A DNA stretch of 64,000 bases, taken from assembly GCA_015179025.1 (NCBI GenBank), contig WHUX01000011.1, positions 1 through 64,000 on the forward strand, in the 5' to 3' direction. Shown here piece after piece: positions 62,674-64,000 of the stretch. A program made the translations under genes and the position numbers. The notes under the pieces are model-generated. The model was not told the DNA's origin. It searched no databases and saw only the letters and a list, made by a program, of their open reading frames with translations. Origin of the DNA: Terfezia claveryi (taxonomy: Eukaryota; Ascomycota; Pezizomycetes; Pezizales; Pezizaceae). Numbering within the stretch: the stretch's first letter is position 1; each line of letters starts with the position of its first letter.

Positions 62674-63994
62674 CTACGCCTTTATAATCCCCTGACTCTG
62701 CTGCTGCCTCTTTGTCTTGGCCTCCAACTCCACCTTCGCATACCACGCTCCTCCTAGCAGCGTCAGCGCGATCCCCAGGGCATTCATCCACGTGACCTTC
62801 AGCCCCCAAAAGGCAATCGCCAAAATAATCGTCAATATCTGCTTCACATTCGCTGCCACCGTCATGGTCAACGCTCCCGTCTTTTTATTCGCCGTGAAGG
62901 AGATGATGTTTAACGCAAACGCAATTAGACCATTGACGAGCAACACAACGACGTCTCGCCGGGTGAGGGATCCGTCGGCGGTGTACATCTTGAGGGACTC
63001 GAGTTCGCCTGTGAGGTAGGCGTAGAGGAGTGTCTGGATGAATGCCAGGGGCGACATGCGGTGGAGAAGCTCGAGGGGGGAGAGTCGGAGACGACCGGTT
63101 TGGATTTGATTCGTGACGACGGTTTTGAGGGCGGCGAGGAAGGCACCGAGGAGAGTCAGGGTGAAGCCGAGAGCGGTAAAGTAGTAGTCTCCGGCGGTTG
63201 CGAAGCCGACTCCGGCTACCACCTGGTGGGAGAGTTAGCTGGCCGATTGAGGGTGGAAGTGAGAAAATCAGGGGGGACGCACGGGGATGAGGGAGACGTA
63301 GGTCATTGTGCCATAGGTCTTGCGGAAGAAGACGACGTAGATTCCGACGGTGAAGAGGGGGGTCATGGCCCTGACCACCTGGTGGAAGGGAATGGTGACG
63401 AGGTTGCTATAGATAGCCGCGCATGGGTTAGCTTTTTGTGGTCTCTGGGACTTTTTTTTCCGTCAATTGGAGGGGTGGCCGTACAGGGAGACATTGCTGA
63501 TGGCGATATTGATGGTGTAGAGGGTGGAAAATAGAAACAGAACGAGGTTTTCCCGATCAGTTAACCTCGTCAGGGTAAATGCCCCCCGGTAGTAGAGTAT
63601 CAAGCAGCCCACGGAACCGCAAAATGTGTGGACCCCAGTCAGCAGGTACGGGAATGGGAACTGGAAACCGTCAGCTGCCCGTGAACTGTGAATGTTGGTT
63701 CAATGCAAACCCTGGGAAGCCAGGCCCGGGCCCTGCACTTTCGCCGTGAGGGCAATTCAGACGGAGGGACGGTGCAACTACCTTTCCCATCACCGCCTTG
63801 TTATACAGCGTCAACGCCAGATTCAAGGCAAAATAGACTGCCAGCCATGTGTACTGCTGCCGTATGGTGGGAGGTGCAGTGCTCTGCTGGGGCTGAGGAG
63901 GCTTTGGTATTATCAGCAGCGGGTTCGACGGTGACTGGGACTGCCGCCGGAAGTGGCCATTTTGCCGTGTGCTCGAGCTACTGGACGGGCCCAC
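62674..63994 (-). CDS. Triose-phosphate/nucleotide-sugar type transporter (DMT superfamily), 5' end outside window
   Basis: Exons are (beyond edge)-63782, 63660-63485, 63406-63283 and 63222-62674. The visible N-terminal part is Ser/Pro/Gln-rich, then YTWLAVYFALNLALTLYNKAVMGK, a typical first helix of the TPT family. Further helices include FPYLLTGVHTFCGSVGCLI, LVLFLFSTLYTINIAISNVSL, TPLFTVGIYVVFF, VAGVGFATAGDYYF, LLGAFLAALKTVVTNQI, VVVLLVNGLIAFALNIISF, MTVAANVKQILTIILAIAFWG and MNALGIALTLLGGAWY, about ten in all. LNLVTIPFHQVVRAMTPLF and TANKKTGALTMTVAANVKQ are conserved substrate-pathway motifs. The C-terminus ends QGIIKA. Such proteins exchange phosphorylated sugars or nucleotide-sugars at Golgi/ER membranes; substrate cannot be read here. 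No ATG occurs in frame before the window edge, so the gene is partial. Confidence 0.88.
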
Positions 63995-64000
63995 TGAGCC

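Overview
The window is nuclear DNA of a filamentous ascomycete (Pezizomycotina). Genes carry many short GT-AG introns (54-166 bp), typically with CTAAC/CTGAC-like branch sites. The gene set is fungal: class IV chitin synthase, an SKT5-like activator, a TOS1-like wall protein, a CreB-type deubiquitinase, and Sin3 with polyglutamine. A decayed copy of a high-copy gene family that I associate from memory with truffle/morel-type Pezizomycetes (3780-4645) suggests that class. That placement is inference, not proof.

Layout. 1-6800 is accessory DNA: an AT-rich relic with a Copia-like LTR, a minisatellite, an open Ty3/Gypsy integrase reading frame with a polypurine tract and probable 3' LTR start, the decayed gene and short TIR elements. 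6804-14871 is a gene block: Hsp70 SSB (-), TOS1-like protein (-), an unrecognised coiled-coil protein (+) and a DsbA-like thioredoxin-fold protein (-). 14872-18466 is intergenic with an 8-bp minisatellite. A RING-H2 membrane ubiquitin ligase (+, 18467-19839) and a CreB/Ubp9-type deubiquitinase (-, 21842-24666) converge on a 2-kb spacer. The class IV chitin synthase lies at 28054-31864 (-). 31865-44495 is a 12.6-kb gene-poor stretch with TIR elements, a polypurine tract and decayed sequence. A Sel1-repeat SKT5/Chs4-like protein with a CaaX end follows (+, 44496-46640). SIN3 (-, 48206-53721), an OPA3-like protein (-, 55515-56577), a Polo-like kinase (+, 57757-61725) and the 3' part of a triose-phosphate/nucleotide-sugar type transporter (-, 62674-window edge) fill the rest.

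Functional links. The Chs3-type chitin synthase and its Chs4/Skt5-type activator sit divergently on either side of the gene-poor stretch, and TOS1 is a further wall-related gene. RING ligase and CreB-type hydrolase act on opposite sides of ubiquitination, though nothing here shows they share a substrate.

The points most worth checking are two apparent one-base reading-frame breaks at homopolymers in the Polo kinase plus its roughly 500-residue charged linker, an unusual splice junction beside the catalytic cysteine of the CreB-type hydrolase, and a family of TA-flanked miniature inverted-repeat elements. I found no rRNA, tRNA, CRISPR array or clear biosynthetic cluster. Exon coordinates were worked out by eye from splice motifs, frame continuity and remembered family sequence; no transcript or database evidence was available.
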